From an uncultured Candidatus Nitrosopumilus sp. (lineage in GTDB: Archaea; Thermoproteota; Nitrososphaeria; Nitrososphaerales; Nitrosopumilaceae), in assembly GCA_951812655.1 (NCBI GenBank), contig OX638319.1, positions 992,001 to 1,056,000 of the forward strand: a stretch of 64,000 nt of DNA. Reading direction: 5' to 3'. How positions within the stretch are numbered: the first letter of the stretch is position 1; the number at the start of each line of letters is the position of its first letter. Both the position numbers and the translations under genes were made by a program. Below the pieces are notes generated by a model, which saw only the letters and a list, made by a program, of their open reading frames with translations, was not told the origin of the DNA and searched no databases. Shown here one piece after another: positions 53,088-61,651 of the stretch.

Positions 53088-53813
53088 TTGCAAATAATAC
53101 CGGTTCATATTAAAAATGAAATTAATTCTTCTGCTCACCTATCTGAACTGATTGTTAACTCTCAAAATCTTGATGATGGAGACATTGTGGTGATTGCCCA
53201 GAAAGTAATTTCAAAGCAGGAAGGCCGCATGGTCAAATTGAATGCAGTGTCTCCCTCTCTTCTGTCTGAGGGAATTGGTTCACAATATCAAAAAGATCCT
53301 AGGCTAGTTGAATTGATATTGTCGGAATCAAAACGCATTATTCGAATGCATGATGGCATTCTTGTTGTTGAAACAAACAGCGGCTTTATCTGTGCAAACG
53401 CCGGGATTGATGAGAGCAACGTTCCGGATGGATATGCTACCTTGCTGCCTGTGGATTCTGATGTCTCTGCAAAGAGAATACGCGATGAAATCTTTGTGCT
53501 AACTGACAAAAAAGTGGCGGTGATCATTTCTGACACGTTTGGCCGTCCTTTCAGGATGGGTCAAACCAATGTCGCCATTGGGGTTTCTGGACTTAATCCC
53601 ATCTTGGATTATGCCGGAACTGTAGATTCTTTTGACAAGGTCTTGCGCGTTACGGCCATTGCGATAGCTGATGAAATTTCATCTGCTTCTGAGATGGTAA
53701 TGGGAAAATCCTTAAAATGTCCTGCAGCCATTGTTCGTGGCTATTCTTTTAATGTTGAAGATTCTTCCATCACTGGACTGCTTCGAACCGAACGTGAAGA
53801 TCTTTTTAGATAA
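53088..53813 (+). CDS. cofE: Coenzyme F420-0:L-glutamate ligase (CofE)
   Basis: Adds L-glutamates to F420-0 with GTP, the last step of F420 synthesis. 241 residues from TTG 53088. Matches the stand-alone archaeal CofE: DGDIVVIAQKVISKQEGRMV, GFICANAGIDESNVPDGY, ISDTFGRPFRMGQTNVAIG and SFDKVLRVTAIAIADEISSA. cofC/cofD are 30 kb away. It follows serB by about 50 nt on the same strand. Confidence 0.95.
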   Translation: MQIIPVHIKNEINSSAHLSELIVNSQNLDDGDIVVIAQKVISKQEGRMVKLNAVSPSLLSEGIGSQYQKDPRLVELILSESKRIIRMHDGILVVETNSGFICANAGIDESNVPDGYATLLPVDSDVSAKRIRDEIFVLTDKKVAVIISDTFGRPFRMGQTNVAIGVSGLNPILDYAGTVDSFDKVLRVTAIAIADEISSASEMVMGKSLKCPAAIVRGYSFNVEDSSITGLLRTEREDLFR

Positions 53814-53861
53814 TTTTTTTTCAACAAGGTTATTATCTAAAGATTCGTATCTATTGTGCTA

Positions 53862-54776
53862 ATGCCTGTAAATGCCGAACTACACTGCCACAACTCGTTT
53901 TCAAATTTTCACGTGGGTGCTGAGGAGCCTCCGTATGATTGCAACATATCCATTAGGGATCAGCTTGAACGCTCGCATAGTCTGGGATTGGATGCAGTAT
54001 TTGTCACTAATCATAATACACTGGAAGGGTATCATCAGATGCTGGAATACAAAAGCAATCATGAAAAATTTAAGGGGATTGACATTTTCCCTGCTGAGGA
54101 AATCACTACTGAAAACGGTGAGCATGTGTTGGCATACGGTGTGCATGATGCAATTCCTGCCGGCATTTCCTTTGATGAGATAATGGATGAGATGGAAAAA
54201 CAAGGTGCCGTTTCATCTGCACCCCATCCGTTTGGCCTGATCAATGCCCTGCGTGATGATGCAAAAAAATGCGACATGATTGAGGTTTTTAACAGTAACA
54301 ATGTGGATGTGATGTCAAACGCACGTGCAGCTCAGTTTGCATTGGACAACGAAATGGTTAAGGTAGCTGGAAGCGATTCCCACGTCTTGTCGACACTTGG
54401 AAGATGCGTAAATGTGATTGACTCTGAAAGCAACTTGGATGATGTTCTACGTGCCATGAAGCAAGGCAAAATTGAAATCTCTCAAACCGGCTATGCACTG
54501 CAAGATGAGACCCTGGATCATCTGAGATACAAGATCAACAATTCAAAAGAGTACGTTCTTGACTACGTTGCAGAACACTATCCACACGAAAGATGGCTTT
54601 TTTCATTGCTGCTTAGAATTTACAATTCAAATCAAAACAGCTCTTTGTGGCCATTGTTTTACAAAATCTCTGTTTTCGTGATCAAGAGGATCTCAAAGAA
54701 AATTAATTTTCAAAACCATGATCCTAAATTGATAAGGGATAGGGACTTGTACAACATTTTCAAAATGGCATTGTAG
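53862..54776 (+). CDS. PHP-domain metal-dependent phosphoesterase-like protein
   Basis: About 304 residues from ATG 53862. PHP signatures: N-terminal AELHCHNSFS (HxH metal site), VFVTNHNTLEGYHQM, PAEEITTENGEHVLAYG, SAPHPFG and KVAGSDSHVLSTLG. Family members hydrolyse phosphoesters such as nucleotides or histidinol phosphate; the substrate is unknown here. A basic/aromatic C-terminal helical extension (about 235-304) is extra. It follows cofE by about 48 nt. Confidence 0.88.
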   Translation: MPVNAELHCHNSFSNFHVGAEEPPYDCNISIRDQLERSHSLGLDAVFVTNHNTLEGYHQMLEYKSNHEKFKGIDIFPAEEITTENGEHVLAYGVHDAIPAGISFDEIMDEMEKQGAVSSAPHPFGLINALRDDAKKCDMIEVFNSNNVDVMSNARAAQFALDNEMVKVAGSDSHVLSTLGRCVNVIDSESNLDDVLRAMKQGKIEISQTGYALQDETLDHLRYKINNSKEYVLDYVAEHYPHERWLFSLLLRIYNSNQNSSLWPLFYKISVFVIKRISKKINFQNHDPKLIRDRDLYNIFKMAL

Positions 54777-54843
54777 TTGCCATGTTCAAAGGCCAAGTCA
54801 AATAGATTTTAATATGACGGACCGGTTTTTGTATGTGATTACA

Positions 54844-55080
54844 ATGTCTGAGTCTTCTGAAAAAAAATTAGACGCAACAGGACTGTTCTGTCCTGAACCC
54901 GTTTTTAGAACAAAAATTGAAATCGAGCGAATGCAGGTTGGCGAAACAATCACTGTCTCTGCGGATGATCCTGCGGCTGAAGATGATATTTCTAGATGGG
55001 TTACGAGAAATGGACATGAGATGTTGGATTTGTCCAAAGACGGCGAAACAATTACGTTTAAAATTAAAAAGGTGAAGTAG
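54844..55080 (+). CDS. TusA-family sulfur-carrier protein
   Basis: 78 residues from ATG 54844. The catalytic LDATGLFCPEPVFRTKIEIE (the CPxP-type sulfur-accepting Cys) and VSADDPAAEDDISRWVTRNG define the TusA/SirA fold. It relays persulfide sulfur, for example to tRNA thiolation or other acceptors. The next gene, 8 nt on, is a cysteine-synthase-like enzyme, suggesting a joint role in sulfur handling. Confidence 0.9.
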   Translation: MSESSEKKLDATGLFCPEPVFRTKIEIERMQVGETITVSADDPAAEDDISRWVTRNGHEMLDLSKDGETITFKIKKVK

Positions 55081-55088
55081 CCCTAACG

Positions 55089-56084
55089 ATGACTGTTGTA
55101 AATGACGCCGACATACTCAATCGCGTAGGAAATACGCCTCTTGTGGCACTTGATTCTCTTTCTCATGATGGTCTGACATACAGTGCAAAATTAGAGGGAC
55201 ATAATCCGTTTGGTTCCGTTAAAGACAGGGCTGCGTTTTGGATGATTAAAGACGGTGAAGAGAGGGGAATTCTAAAAAAGAACAAGAGCATAATAATTGA
55301 GCCCACATCTGGAAATACCGGAATCGCATTGACCGGAATTGCGAATTTACTGGGCTACAAAGTCGAAATCGTCATTCCTGACAAAGTAAGCGACGAGACC
55401 AAGGACATCATAAGAGGTCTGGGAGCCAAGGTTTTTGAAACGAGTGATGATTTGTGTCCAAAGGTGGGTGCCGGCACTGATCAAAGCATTGCGCTTGCAA
55501 CGTCCATCGCATCATCTAGGCCTGATACGTATTACTCTCCAAACCAGTATGCGAACGATGCAAATTTCAGGGGACACTATGAGGGAACCGGTCCTGAGAT
55601 TTGGAAGCAGACTGCAGGCAAGGTGACTCATTTCTTTACTGGCGTTGGAACTGGCGGAACAATTACTGGGATAGGTACTTTTCTAAAAGAAAAAAACCCT
55701 CACGTGAAAATTATAGGATGTCAGCCACAGCAAAATCATCTTATACAGGGCTGGAGGAATTTTGAAGAGTCTGCAAAACCTGACTTGTTTTTGAAACGAG
55801 AGGATGTTGTTGACGAATGGGTATCTGCAAACAATGATGAGGCTTTCTCGGTTGTAAAAGAAGTTCTCACAAAAGACCGGCTTTTGATTAGTCCCTCATC
55901 TGCAGCTGTGTATGCATGCATGAAAAAATACACGATGGAAGATGATGATGCATGCGTTGTTGGGATTTTTGCCGATGATGGGAGAAAATTCAAAAGCGTA
56001 TATGCAAAGCAGAATGTCATGACTGGGGAAGAATTTGATGCTTCACTCAAAGATGCAAAACACATGTCTGAACTGCCATACTGA
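55089..56084 (+). CDS. PLP-dependent cysteine synthase family protein
   Basis: 331 residues. PLP Lys in FGSVKDRAAFWMI, phosphate loop EPTSGNTGIALTGIA, GVGTGGTITGIGTFLKE and the C-terminal SSAAVYACM fit the O-acetylserine/cystathionine beta-synthase fold (CysK/CysM). It would make cysteine from an activated serine and sulfide or a sulfur carrier. Directly follows the TusA-like gene (8-nt gap), so sulfur from the carrier is a plausible substrate. Convergent with a hypothetical gene 6 nt away. Confidence 0.9.
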   Translation: MTVVNDADILNRVGNTPLVALDSLSHDGLTYSAKLEGHNPFGSVKDRAAFWMIKDGEERGILKKNKSIIIEPTSGNTGIALTGIANLLGYKVEIVIPDKVSDETKDIIRGLGAKVFETSDDLCPKVGAGTDQSIALATSIASSRPDTYYSPNQYANDANFRGHYEGTGPEIWKQTAGKVTHFFTGVGTGGTITGIGTFLKEKNPHVKIIGCQPQQNHLIQGWRNFEESAKPDLFLKREDVVDEWVSANNDEAFSVVKEVLTKDRLLISPSSAAVYACMKKYTMEDDDACVVGIFADDGRKFKSVYAKQNVMTGEEFDASLKDAKHMSELPY

Positions 56085-56090
56085 CAGCAA

Positions 56091-56564
56091 TCATTCCAAA
56101 ATACTCTTTAGATGTGTGTCATAGAATGTCCTGAATATGGTGTTTGTCTCAATCTCGTATTTCAGACATTTGTCGCTGTACTCCGTCAGCTGACTCTTGA
56201 TTTCTTTGCTCCACTTGCTTTGCTGTTTGTCTTTACGGTCTATGATTGATGGATTCTCTCTAATCTTTTCCATGATTTCGATCATCGTTTTGCCCATCTG
56301 CTGGAATCTGCTTGTACGCAGCAGAAACATCTGTGCTTCATCCGCGCTGATCAGGTTCATCACTGCGTACACTTGACTGTAGTAGTCCAGTCCTTTTTGG
56401 TTGTATTTTTCAAAATCCTCTATCCTTGATTCCCAGTATTCCTTGCTTGCCTTTTCCTTGAATTTGTATTTGAATTGGTTTTTGCCTAATTCCATTCCTA
56501 ATTCTGCCAGTTTTTGACTGTGATCCTTGACTGCCTTTTTCAGATTTTCTGGATTATGGTTCAT
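56091..56564 (-). CDS. Coiled-coil hypothetical protein
   Basis: 157 residues, wholly helical and charged (KFKEKASKEYWESRIEDFEK; QQSKWSKEIKSQLTEYSDK), with no signal peptide or membrane segment. It is last in the minus-strand run trxB-zinc protein-this gene. Function unknown. Confidence 0.65.
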   Translation of the reverse strand: MNHNPENLKKAVKDHSQKLAELGMELGKNQFKYKFKEKASKEYWESRIEDFEKYNQKGLDYYSQVYAVMNLISADEAQMFLLRTSRFQQMGKTMIEIMEKIRENPSIIDRKDKQQSKWSKEIKSQLTEYSDKCLKYEIETNTIFRTFYDTHLKSILE

Positions 56565-56596
56565 GCGTATGTGGTCCTTTTATCACAATAAAGAGT

Positions 56597-56812
56597 TTAG
56601 ACTTTAATTTTCTTCCACGCTTTCGCTGATTCGTTGGCATGGATAATAATGCAAGTCTCGCAAAATGAATCCCATTCTCCTATCTCGCATTCCTCAAAAA
56701 ACGCTAGTGACCAGTTGTATGTGGGTTCTTTTCTGTATTGAAATTGCTGGATTGTGTAGATTTCCTTCTCCTGAAATTTTTTTAGACATCGACTGCACTG
56801 GGCACTTCTCAT
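56597..56812 (-). CDS. Small zinc-binding protein downstream of thioredoxin reductase
   Basis: 71 residues from ATG 56812, which sits two bases after the trxB stop. CSRCLKKFQEKEIY and later FCETCIIIHA give two CxxC pairs about 40 residues apart with aromatic residues between (YRKEPTYNWSLAFFEECE). It might be a redox-sensitive or nucleic-acid-binding protein; its operon with trxB suggests a link to thiol redox. No family recognised. Confidence 0.65.
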   Translation of the reverse strand: MRSAQCSRCLKKFQEKEIYTIQQFQYRKEPTYNWSLAFFEECEIGEWDSFCETCIIIHANESAKAWKKIKV

Positions 56813-56814
56813 GA

Positions 56815-57813
56815 CTAGGTGCCTGAATTTTCTGTAAGGTATTTGTCCACATCGATTGCCGCCATACATCCAAAAGCCGCTGCTGTGATTGCCTGTCTGT
56901 AGTTTCTATCATGAACGTCTCCTGCTGCAAATATGCCTTCTATGTTGGTATGTGTTTTGTTTTTTAATGACACGTATCCTTCATCATCTAGATCTATCTG
57001 GTTTTTGAATAATTTTGTATTTGGTTCGTGTCCAATTGCGACGAACAATCCTCCTACGTCTATTGTAGATTCTTCGTTTGTCTTCAGGTTTTTTAGAACT
57101 GCTTGTTGCATTTTTTGATCTCCTTTAATGTCTACAACTTCGGAATTCCAGTGAAATTTAATTTTCTCGTTGCTTAGTGCTCTTTCTTGCATTACTTTGC
57201 TTGCTCGAAGTTCATCGCGTCTGTGTACGAGGTGAACTGTAGTTGCAAACTTTGTTAGGAACGTGGCCTCTTCTATGGCTGAATCTCCTCCTCCTACTAC
57301 TACCAATTCCATATTTCTGAAAAATGGCCCATCACATGTTGCACAATATGACACTCCTTTACCTGCAAATGTTTGCTCTCCTTCCAATCCCATCTTTCTG
57401 GGATTTGCCCCTGTTGCGATAATGACTGCACGACCCTCGTATTCCTCTGAGGCAGTTAGCACTTTGAACGGTTTATGTCTGAAATCTACATTGACAACCT
57501 CGTCGTCAACAATTGTGGTTCCCATCCTCTGAGACTGTTTTCTCATGTCTATCATCAGATCCGGTCCCATGATTCCGTTTTCAAATCCCGGGTAGTTTTC
57601 CACCTCTGTTGTGTTGACAAGCTGTCCTCCTGGCAGTATTCCTGATAAAATCAACGTATCGTATCCAGCTCTGGAGCAATAGATGCCTGCTGTATATCCT
57701 GAAGGACCTGCTCCGATAATTATCACATCAAACTTTGTTTTACTCTTGTCTGGTATTTTTGGACCATCATCGTTGGTTTTTAGCGTCGCCGCACCTGAAT
57801 CTGCTGCCATCAT
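56815..57813 (-). CDS. trxB: Thioredoxin reductase
   Basis: 332 residues. FAD motif DVIIIGAGPSGYTAGIYCSR, redox-active CATCDGPFF (CxxC), NADPH motif VVVGGGDSAIEEATFLT and C-terminal FAAGDVHDRNYRQAITAAA are all intact. It reduces thioredoxin or similar disulfide proteins with NADPH. Two small genes follow on the same strand; upstream is a 232-nt spacer before the 255-residue gene. Low-pH or unusual specificity cannot be judged. Confidence 0.95.
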   Translation of the reverse strand: MMAADSGAATLKTNDDGPKIPDKSKTKFDVIIIGAGPSGYTAGIYCSRAGYDTLILSGILPGGQLVNTTEVENYPGFENGIMGPDLMIDMRKQSQRMGTTIVDDEVVNVDFRHKPFKVLTASEEYEGRAVIIATGANPRKMGLEGEQTFAGKGVSYCATCDGPFFRNMELVVVGGGDSAIEEATFLTKFATTVHLVHRRDELRASKVMQERALSNEKIKFHWNSEVVDIKGDQKMQQAVLKNLKTNEESTIDVGGLFVAIGHEPNTKLFKNQIDLDDEGYVSLKNKTHTNIEGIFAAGDVHDRNYRQAITAAAFGCMAAIDVDKYLTENSGT

Positions 57814-58045
57814 GATGATTCTCCATCTAATTTCAACAATTTAAGTGAATATACCTTAACGTCTGTAATTATTTTTAGAATAATTTGTTTGCTGATAAGT
57901 GGATTTGAAAAATGAATGCTGCTTACTATGATTACAATTTTTTTACGATTTGCTGTACTCAAAATATTTTTGCAATTTATGGTGATGACATGTTTGACAA
58001 ATTCTATATTTTTAAAACTGTATGTTCTGAGAAATATGTTTGAAT
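57814..58045. other. Intergenic spacer upstream of trxB
   Basis: About 230 nt with long A/T runs, presumably holding the trxB promoter. Reading frames here are short and low in coding character; nothing else seen. Confidence 0.4.
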
Positions 58046-58813
58046 CTAATTGTTTAGTTCGTCGAGAATCTTGGCATGTTCTTTGCAAAAGCTTCTTTTT
58101 TCTATTTGACAATAAAATAGATCTTTTTGCCAATGCGCATTGAATAGTCTGCATTCTCTATCTTTGCAAAATGCCTCACCTGTTTCGTAATACATTATTC
58201 CCTGAATCAGATAGCCTTCGGCAATCTTATGCAATCGTGAATCATGCTGTTTCAAAAACTGACCTTTGTATTTTTCATTAATCTCTTTAACTTCGCTTTC
58301 CGAAAAACACGTCATCAGATCTAGGTAGTATTGTTTTGGTTTTGCAGGAGCCTCTATCATCCCCGTTGTGGAAATTATTGCTGGATTTGACGCGATCAAA
58401 GCCCTGGCATGATATCTGTAATCGTCCTGATCAAACGTGCAAGTTGTCTTGTTCGTAAAAACAACATGCAATATGTTGTCTGTTTTTTCATCTACGGGGA
58501 TGAATTCTGCAAATGTTTTCTGCATTTCGAATCCGTCATACAGAGCAATCTCTTTCTCGTTTGACGTGTCTCTATTTTCTTTCTCAATTTGAATGTCTTC
58601 CTCTGTAGGAAAATATTTTTTAAATTGATTTTTTAAATCCAAAATCCTCGTGTTTGAGATATTCTCAAAAATTCTCTCATCTGCATGTGACAAGAAATTC
58701 TTTCTGTGCTCTACCTCGATGGAAAACATGTCTGAAATGAAAGAACTTATTTTTGAAATCTGAATTTCTTGAACCGTAGGCTCCTCATACAGAATAATCT
58801 TGGTAAGCTTCAA
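58046..58813 (-). CDS. Archaeal hypothetical protein, DUF6775-like
   Basis: 255 residues, cytoplasmic. The C-terminal CKDRECRLFNAHWQKDLFYC plus FCKEHAKIL provide a Cys/His set suited to a zinc site, and the pattern CRLFNAHWQ resembles the DUF6775 family described as putative metallopeptidases. A canonical HExxH is absent. The rest is mixed alpha/beta with no further motif. It follows thi4 on the same strand (23-nt gap). Family assignment is from memory of the motif and moderately certain. Confidence 0.6.
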   Translation of the reverse strand: MKLTKIILYEEPTVQEIQISKISSFISDMFSIEVEHRKNFLSHADERIFENISNTRILDLKNQFKKYFPTEEDIQIEKENRDTSNEKEIALYDGFEMQKTFAEFIPVDEKTDNILHVVFTNKTTCTFDQDDYRYHARALIASNPAIISTTGMIEAPAKPKQYYLDLMTCFSESEVKEINEKYKGQFLKQHDSRLHKIAEGYLIQGIMYYETGEAFCKDRECRLFNAHWQKDLFYCQIEKRSFCKEHAKILDELNN

Positions 58814-58836
58814 CGCCTAAACTGTGCTTCAATTGC

Positions 58837-59655
58837 TTATCTTTCTAGCTCTTTGATTTTTGCTGCTGTAATCTCTGCTGCTTTCTTGCCCGAAAACAAC
58901 ATGGATCCAAACGTTGGGCCCATTCTTGCCAATCCGTGTGTTTCCGTAACTGACATTCCTGCTGCCACTAGTCCTGGATAGACTTCCCCTGTTTTGTCGA
59001 CTACGTGTTCTTCGCCTTCATTAACATGCATTGGATTCATTCCCTTCCATTTGACCAGTCCTCTGTCCACTAGTCTTTTGACAGCAACCGAATCGTGACC
59101 TGAAGCATCAATTATGATTTTTGCTTCAAAAGCAACAGGATCAACACATGTGATGTTTCGTGGCAACGCTGAAACTGGCATCCAATTAACTACGATTCCT
59201 GCAACCCTGCCGTTTTTCATTACTAAATCATCGAACTTTGTTAGTTGTAGGAACTTTACTCCCGCATCACATGCCCCCGCAATTAACTTTGAAACTGCAT
59301 GTGGTCCTGGTGTGAGATATAGTCCTTCTGCAACTTTCTTGTATGGAACTCCTAGCTCATCCCAAATTTTCTGTGATGGCTCTCTTACTGTAACTGGGTT
59401 CATCATGTATCCGCCTAGCCAGTAACCTCCTCCAAGGTAGTTATTTTGCTCGATAACCAAAACTTTGTAACCCATGTTTGAAAGCTCTCTGCTGGCTGTT
59501 AATCCTGCTGGTCCGGCACCGATAATTATAACGTCTGATTCTGCTCTGTCAACTAGTACGTCGTGAAACTCATTTGCAATTGCACGTGTGATTTCTACCT
59601 CACGTACGTCGGTAAATATTTTATTTGATTGTTCTGCTACTGTTGCTTCTTGCAT
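58837..59655 (-). CDS. Thi4-family thiazole synthase (sulfide-dependent type)
   Basis: Makes the ADP-thiazole moiety of thiamine from NAD and glycine. About 272 residues from ATG 59655 (59679 possible). FAD-like ADP-binding motif IIIGAGPAGLTASRELSNMGY, EGLYLTPGPHAVSKL, and C-terminal VYPGLVAAGMSVTETHGLARMGP are family hallmarks. At the position of the yeast suicidal Cys the sequence has ASGHDSVAV (His), indicating the archaeal, catalytic, sulfide-using version. It is divergent from the sulfite/nitrite reductase gene. Confidence 0.93.
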   Translation of the reverse strand: MQEATVAEQSNKIFTDVREVEITRAIANEFHDVLVDRAESDVIIIGAGPAGLTASRELSNMGYKVLVIEQNNYLGGGYWLGGYMMNPVTVREPSQKIWDELGVPYKKVAEGLYLTPGPHAVSKLIAGACDAGVKFLQLTKFDDLVMKNGRVAGIVVNWMPVSALPRNITCVDPVAFEAKIIIDASGHDSVAVKRLVDRGLVKWKGMNPMHVNEGEEHVVDKTGEVYPGLVAAGMSVTETHGLARMGPTFGSMLFSGKKAAEITAAKIKELER

Positions 59656-59804
59656 GTCGGTGCTTGGACTTCTAATCAATTAATACTTTCCCACATTTGA
59701 GATTTGATATTTCTAATCTTTGACATCATGAGTATGTATGATTGGAAATAGGAAAATTATGCTCCATTTTGAAAATTCATATCCTAAAACATCCGTATCT
59801 CAAA

Positions 59805-59812
59805 AATTTATA
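59805..59812 (+). promoter_or_regulatory. TATA box for siroheme reductase
   Basis: AATTTATA centred about 37 nt before ATG 59846 predicts a start near 59835 and an 11-nt leader. Confidence 0.45.
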
Positions 59813-59845
59813 ACCAAACCCCGAGGAAAATAAGTTGTATTGACC

Positions 59846-61651
59846 ATGTCTGAGCTTAAGCAATCTTCGCCTGATTCTGTGAAATCTAAAATTAATTGGG
59901 CTAAGATGGAGGAAGCTGACAATTTTGCTAAAACTGTGAAACTGTTCCGTCAAGGCAAGTATGACGAAGATAGTTTTAGGAGATTTAGACTTCAACACGG
60001 GGCATACGGAACCCGTATGACTGGGGATTACGCTATGGTCCGCATTAAGATTCCAGCTGGGGAAATTTATCCAGAACAGATTGAAAAAATTTCTCAACTA
60101 AGTGAGCAGTATTCTATAGGAAGTGCGCATTTTTCGACTAGGGAAAACATACAGCTACATTGGGTGATTCTTGAAGATGTGTCGGAAATTTTCCGTGGTC
60201 TTGCTGAAGTTGGACTGACATCAAGAGAAGCGTGTGGAAATTCTGTTAGAAATGTGATGTGCAGTCCGTTATCTGGTGTATGTCCAGATGAGGAGTTTGA
60301 CTCTACTCCTTACGCACTTGCAACTGCGCGATTCTTTTTGAGAAATCCCATGGCTCAAAATCTCCCACGTAAATTCAAATTCAATTTTACTTGTTGCGAA
60401 AAACATGGAATGGTCCGTATGGTGGATGTTGGGTTGATTCCACAAGTACGTCAAGTCGAAGGTTCTGCTGAGAAAGGATTCAAGATTTTTCTTGGCGGTG
60501 GGTTGGGAAACAAATCTTTTGTTGGTCATCAACTGGAGGAATTTACTCCTGAAGACGACTTACTTTACACTTCAATTGCTGTAATGAGAATATTTGATAG
60601 ACTTGGTGATAGGACAAATCTTGCAAGAAACAGAATGCGTTATCTTGTAAATGAAATGGGTTGGAACAAATTCCAAAACCTGGTTTTCAAAGAAAGAGCA
60701 ATAGTTAGAGCGACGCAGTCAGTAATTACCCAATTAGACGTTGATCATTCTACAAATGAAATCAAGCGACCTATACGAATCTCTAATGAGGATGGAGGTT
60801 CTGTAATTCCTGACGGATATGCTAGATGGTTGAAAACAAATACCGTAAAACAATCTCAAGATGATTACAGGTCTGTGTTTCTTACACTTGAGGCAGGCGA
60901 CATCACTTCAAGCCAACTCAACGCATTAGCTGATATCATTCGAAATTTTTCGTCAGAAGGAAAGGCCAGATCTGGATTTGTGCAAAACATTGCATTAAGG
61001 TATGTGCATGAGGATGATTTACCTGGCTTGTACTCCAAATTGCTTGAAGTTGGACTTGCAAAATCTGGTGCTCTTACAATGACCGCACCTATTGGATGTT
61101 CTGGAACGACTTCTTGTAATTTGGCTCTGACAAATTCACACAGGCTTGCAAAGGAAATTCAAAGGAAATTTCTGGAACTTAAATTAGACGAAGACGACGA
61201 TCTAAGCGATTCTTCAATTAAGATTAGTGGCTGTCCGAATTCTTGTGGCCAGCATGGAATTGCAACCATTGGATTCTTTGGAGGCGGTGGACGCGTGGGA
61301 AAAGACATGTATGCAAACTATCAGATGTCCATCGGTGGACGTTCTGATGGTGACACCATGTTGGGTCAGACATGTGTTCGTGTTCCTGCAAAAAGGGTGA
61401 TTCCTGTAATTCTAAAAATAATCGAACTGTTTAAACAGAATAAGCAGTCTGATGATACTTTGAAAACCTGGATTCACAGGGTTGTAAGTGGAAATGAAGA
61501 TTCTGAAATAAAGTCTGTTGTTGATATTAAAAAAATACTTGAACCCCTTATCGTTCCACCTACGATTGAAGATGATCCTGACTTTTACCTGGATTATGGA
61601 AGTGATGCTAGTTATCACACAAAGACAGGCAAGGGTGAATGTGCAGCTTGA
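59846..61651 (+). CDS. Siroheme/4Fe-4S sulfite or nitrite reductase
   Basis: About 601 residues from ATG 59846. Two ferredoxin-like NiR/SiR repeats (FRRFRLQHGAYG; VRIKIPAGEIYPEQI) and the cofactor site PIGCSGTTSCNLALTNS plus SGCPNSCGQHGI, which supply the four Cys of the siroheme-bridged 4Fe-4S cluster. It does a six-electron reduction: sulfite to sulfide or nitrite to ammonia. The coupled rhodanese downstream (4-nt overlap) and the nearby TusA/CysM/Thi4 genes favour assimilatory sulfite reduction, but NirA-type nitrite reduction cannot be excluded. Confidence 0.9.
   Translation: MSELKQSSPDSVKSKINWAKMEEADNFAKTVKLFRQGKYDEDSFRRFRLQHGAYGTRMTGDYAMVRIKIPAGEIYPEQIEKISQLSEQYSIGSAHFSTRENIQLHWVILEDVSEIFRGLAEVGLTSREACGNSVRNVMCSPLSGVCPDEEFDSTPYALATARFFLRNPMAQNLPRKFKFNFTCCEKHGMVRMVDVGLIPQVRQVEGSAEKGFKIFLGGGLGNKSFVGHQLEEFTPEDDLLYTSIAVMRIFDRLGDRTNLARNRMRYLVNEMGWNKFQNLVFKERAIVRATQSVITQLDVDHSTNEIKRPIRISNEDGGSVIPDGYARWLKTNTVKQSQDDYRSVFLTLEAGDITSSQLNALADIIRNFSSEGKARSGFVQNIALRYVHEDDLPGLYSKLLEVGLAKSGALTMTAPIGCSGTTSCNLALTNSHRLAKEIQRKFLELKLDEDDDLSDSSIKISGCPNSCGQHGIATIGFFGGGGRVGKDMYANYQMSIGGRSDGDTMLGQTCVRVPAKRVIPVILKIIELFKQNKQSDDTLKTWIHRVVSGNEDSEIKSVVDIKKILEPLIVPPTIEDDPDFYLDYGSDASYHTKTGKGECAA

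Noticed and set aside
57810-58154. 114-codon minus-strand frame over the trxB upstream spacer
   Set aside because: AT-rich composition without motif; overlaps the end of the 255-residue gene in another frame and is likely non-coding.
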